A DNA stretch of 64,000 nucleotides, from assembly GCA_947650285.1 (NCBI GenBank), contig CANTFL010000428.1:1-64000 (forward strand), in the 5' to 3' direction. Positions 63,786 to 64,000 of the stretch are shown piece by piece. A program made the position numbers and the translations under genes. The DNA comes from Hyaloperonospora brassicae. Lineage: Eukaryota > Oomycota > Peronosporomycetes > Peronosporales > Peronosporaceae. The notes under the pieces were generated by a model. The model searched no databases, was not told the origin of the DNA, and saw nothing but the letters and a program-made list of their open reading frames with translations. Positions within the stretch are counted from its first letter, which is position 1, and each line of letters opens with the position of its first letter.

Positions 63786-64000
63786 TACATCCATCCAGAT
63801 GTCAATACGATGTGCGGACTCGGTTACAATCGAGTGTACATACACAGGTGCTATATTTTGGTTTCGATTTGTCACTGTCATGTCCTTTTGACATGACAGA
63901 TTTTGTAAGATCTCATGGATGTTCCGTCGAAGGATCCGACAGACAATGCGGCGTAGCCCCTCATGCTATCCGTCAATCTCAGTCTGTCCAAATGTACGGT
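63786..64000. other. Right flank, no recognised feature
   Basis: Unique sequence after U3 to the window end. No frame, repeat or motif of note. Confidence 0.5.

Overview
The window reads as a repeat-dense eukaryotic contig, most probably from an oomycete (Peronosporales, Phytophthora/downy-mildew type). Grounds are: chromodomain Ty3/gypsy elements, Ty1/copia and LINE debris with the RT and RNase H types common in that group, and three copies of a short intronless gene for a secreted, RxLR-like acidic protein. No tRNA, rRNA, CRISPR array or bacterial-type operon was seen. The species assignment is inference.

Layout. 1-3.5 kb: no recognised gene. 3.5-6.72 kb and 14.71-15.7 kb: a decayed LINE (RT on the left, RNase H on the right), split by element A. 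6722-14713: element A, a Ty3/gypsy chromovirus on the minus strand with target duplication GTGAC. 18.3-19.7 kb: an inverted-repeat element with GGGGCATTTT subrepeats. 20054-28053: element B, the same family on the plus strand, target duplication ATCAT. 28.4-30.4 kb: effector unit U1 (minus). 30.9-31.5 kb: LINE RNase H relic. 32.1-54.3 kb: a rearranged pair of further gypsy elements, X and Y, whose pol regions form 3.8-kb inverted arms (34.9-38.74 and 47.40-51.23 kb). They enclose a solo LTR (Z), a copia relic and effector unit U2. 54.4-61.9 kb: a second inverted repeat (1.1-kb arms) around copia debris and unrecognised DNA. 61.9-63.8 kb: effector unit U3.

How the parts relate. Elements A, B, X and Y share one plan: LTR, tRNA-iMet-like primer site, gag with CCHC knuckle, retropepsin, RT, RNase H, integrase, chromodomain, polypurine tract, LTR. 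They also share a long antisense reading frame that starts near the 3' LTR and overlaps the end of pol. All copies are disabled by stops or frameshifts, but A keeps a complete gag and a textbook -1 frameshift signal, and its two LTRs are nearly identical, so it inserted recently.

Most notable signals. (1) The gypsy elements are built almost end to end from short perfect hairpins, in LTRs and coding regions alike, far beyond chance. (2) The antisense frame has an acidic N-terminus, a conserved core and a C-terminal leucine zipper recognisable in all three subfamilies. (3) A five-base duplication (TCATA at 32097-32101, TATGA at 45832-45836) shows that the 38.7-47.4 kb block was inverted by recombination between two elements. 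(4) The secreted-protein gene is triplicated with nearby transposons, and its Glu-rich tract differs in each copy.
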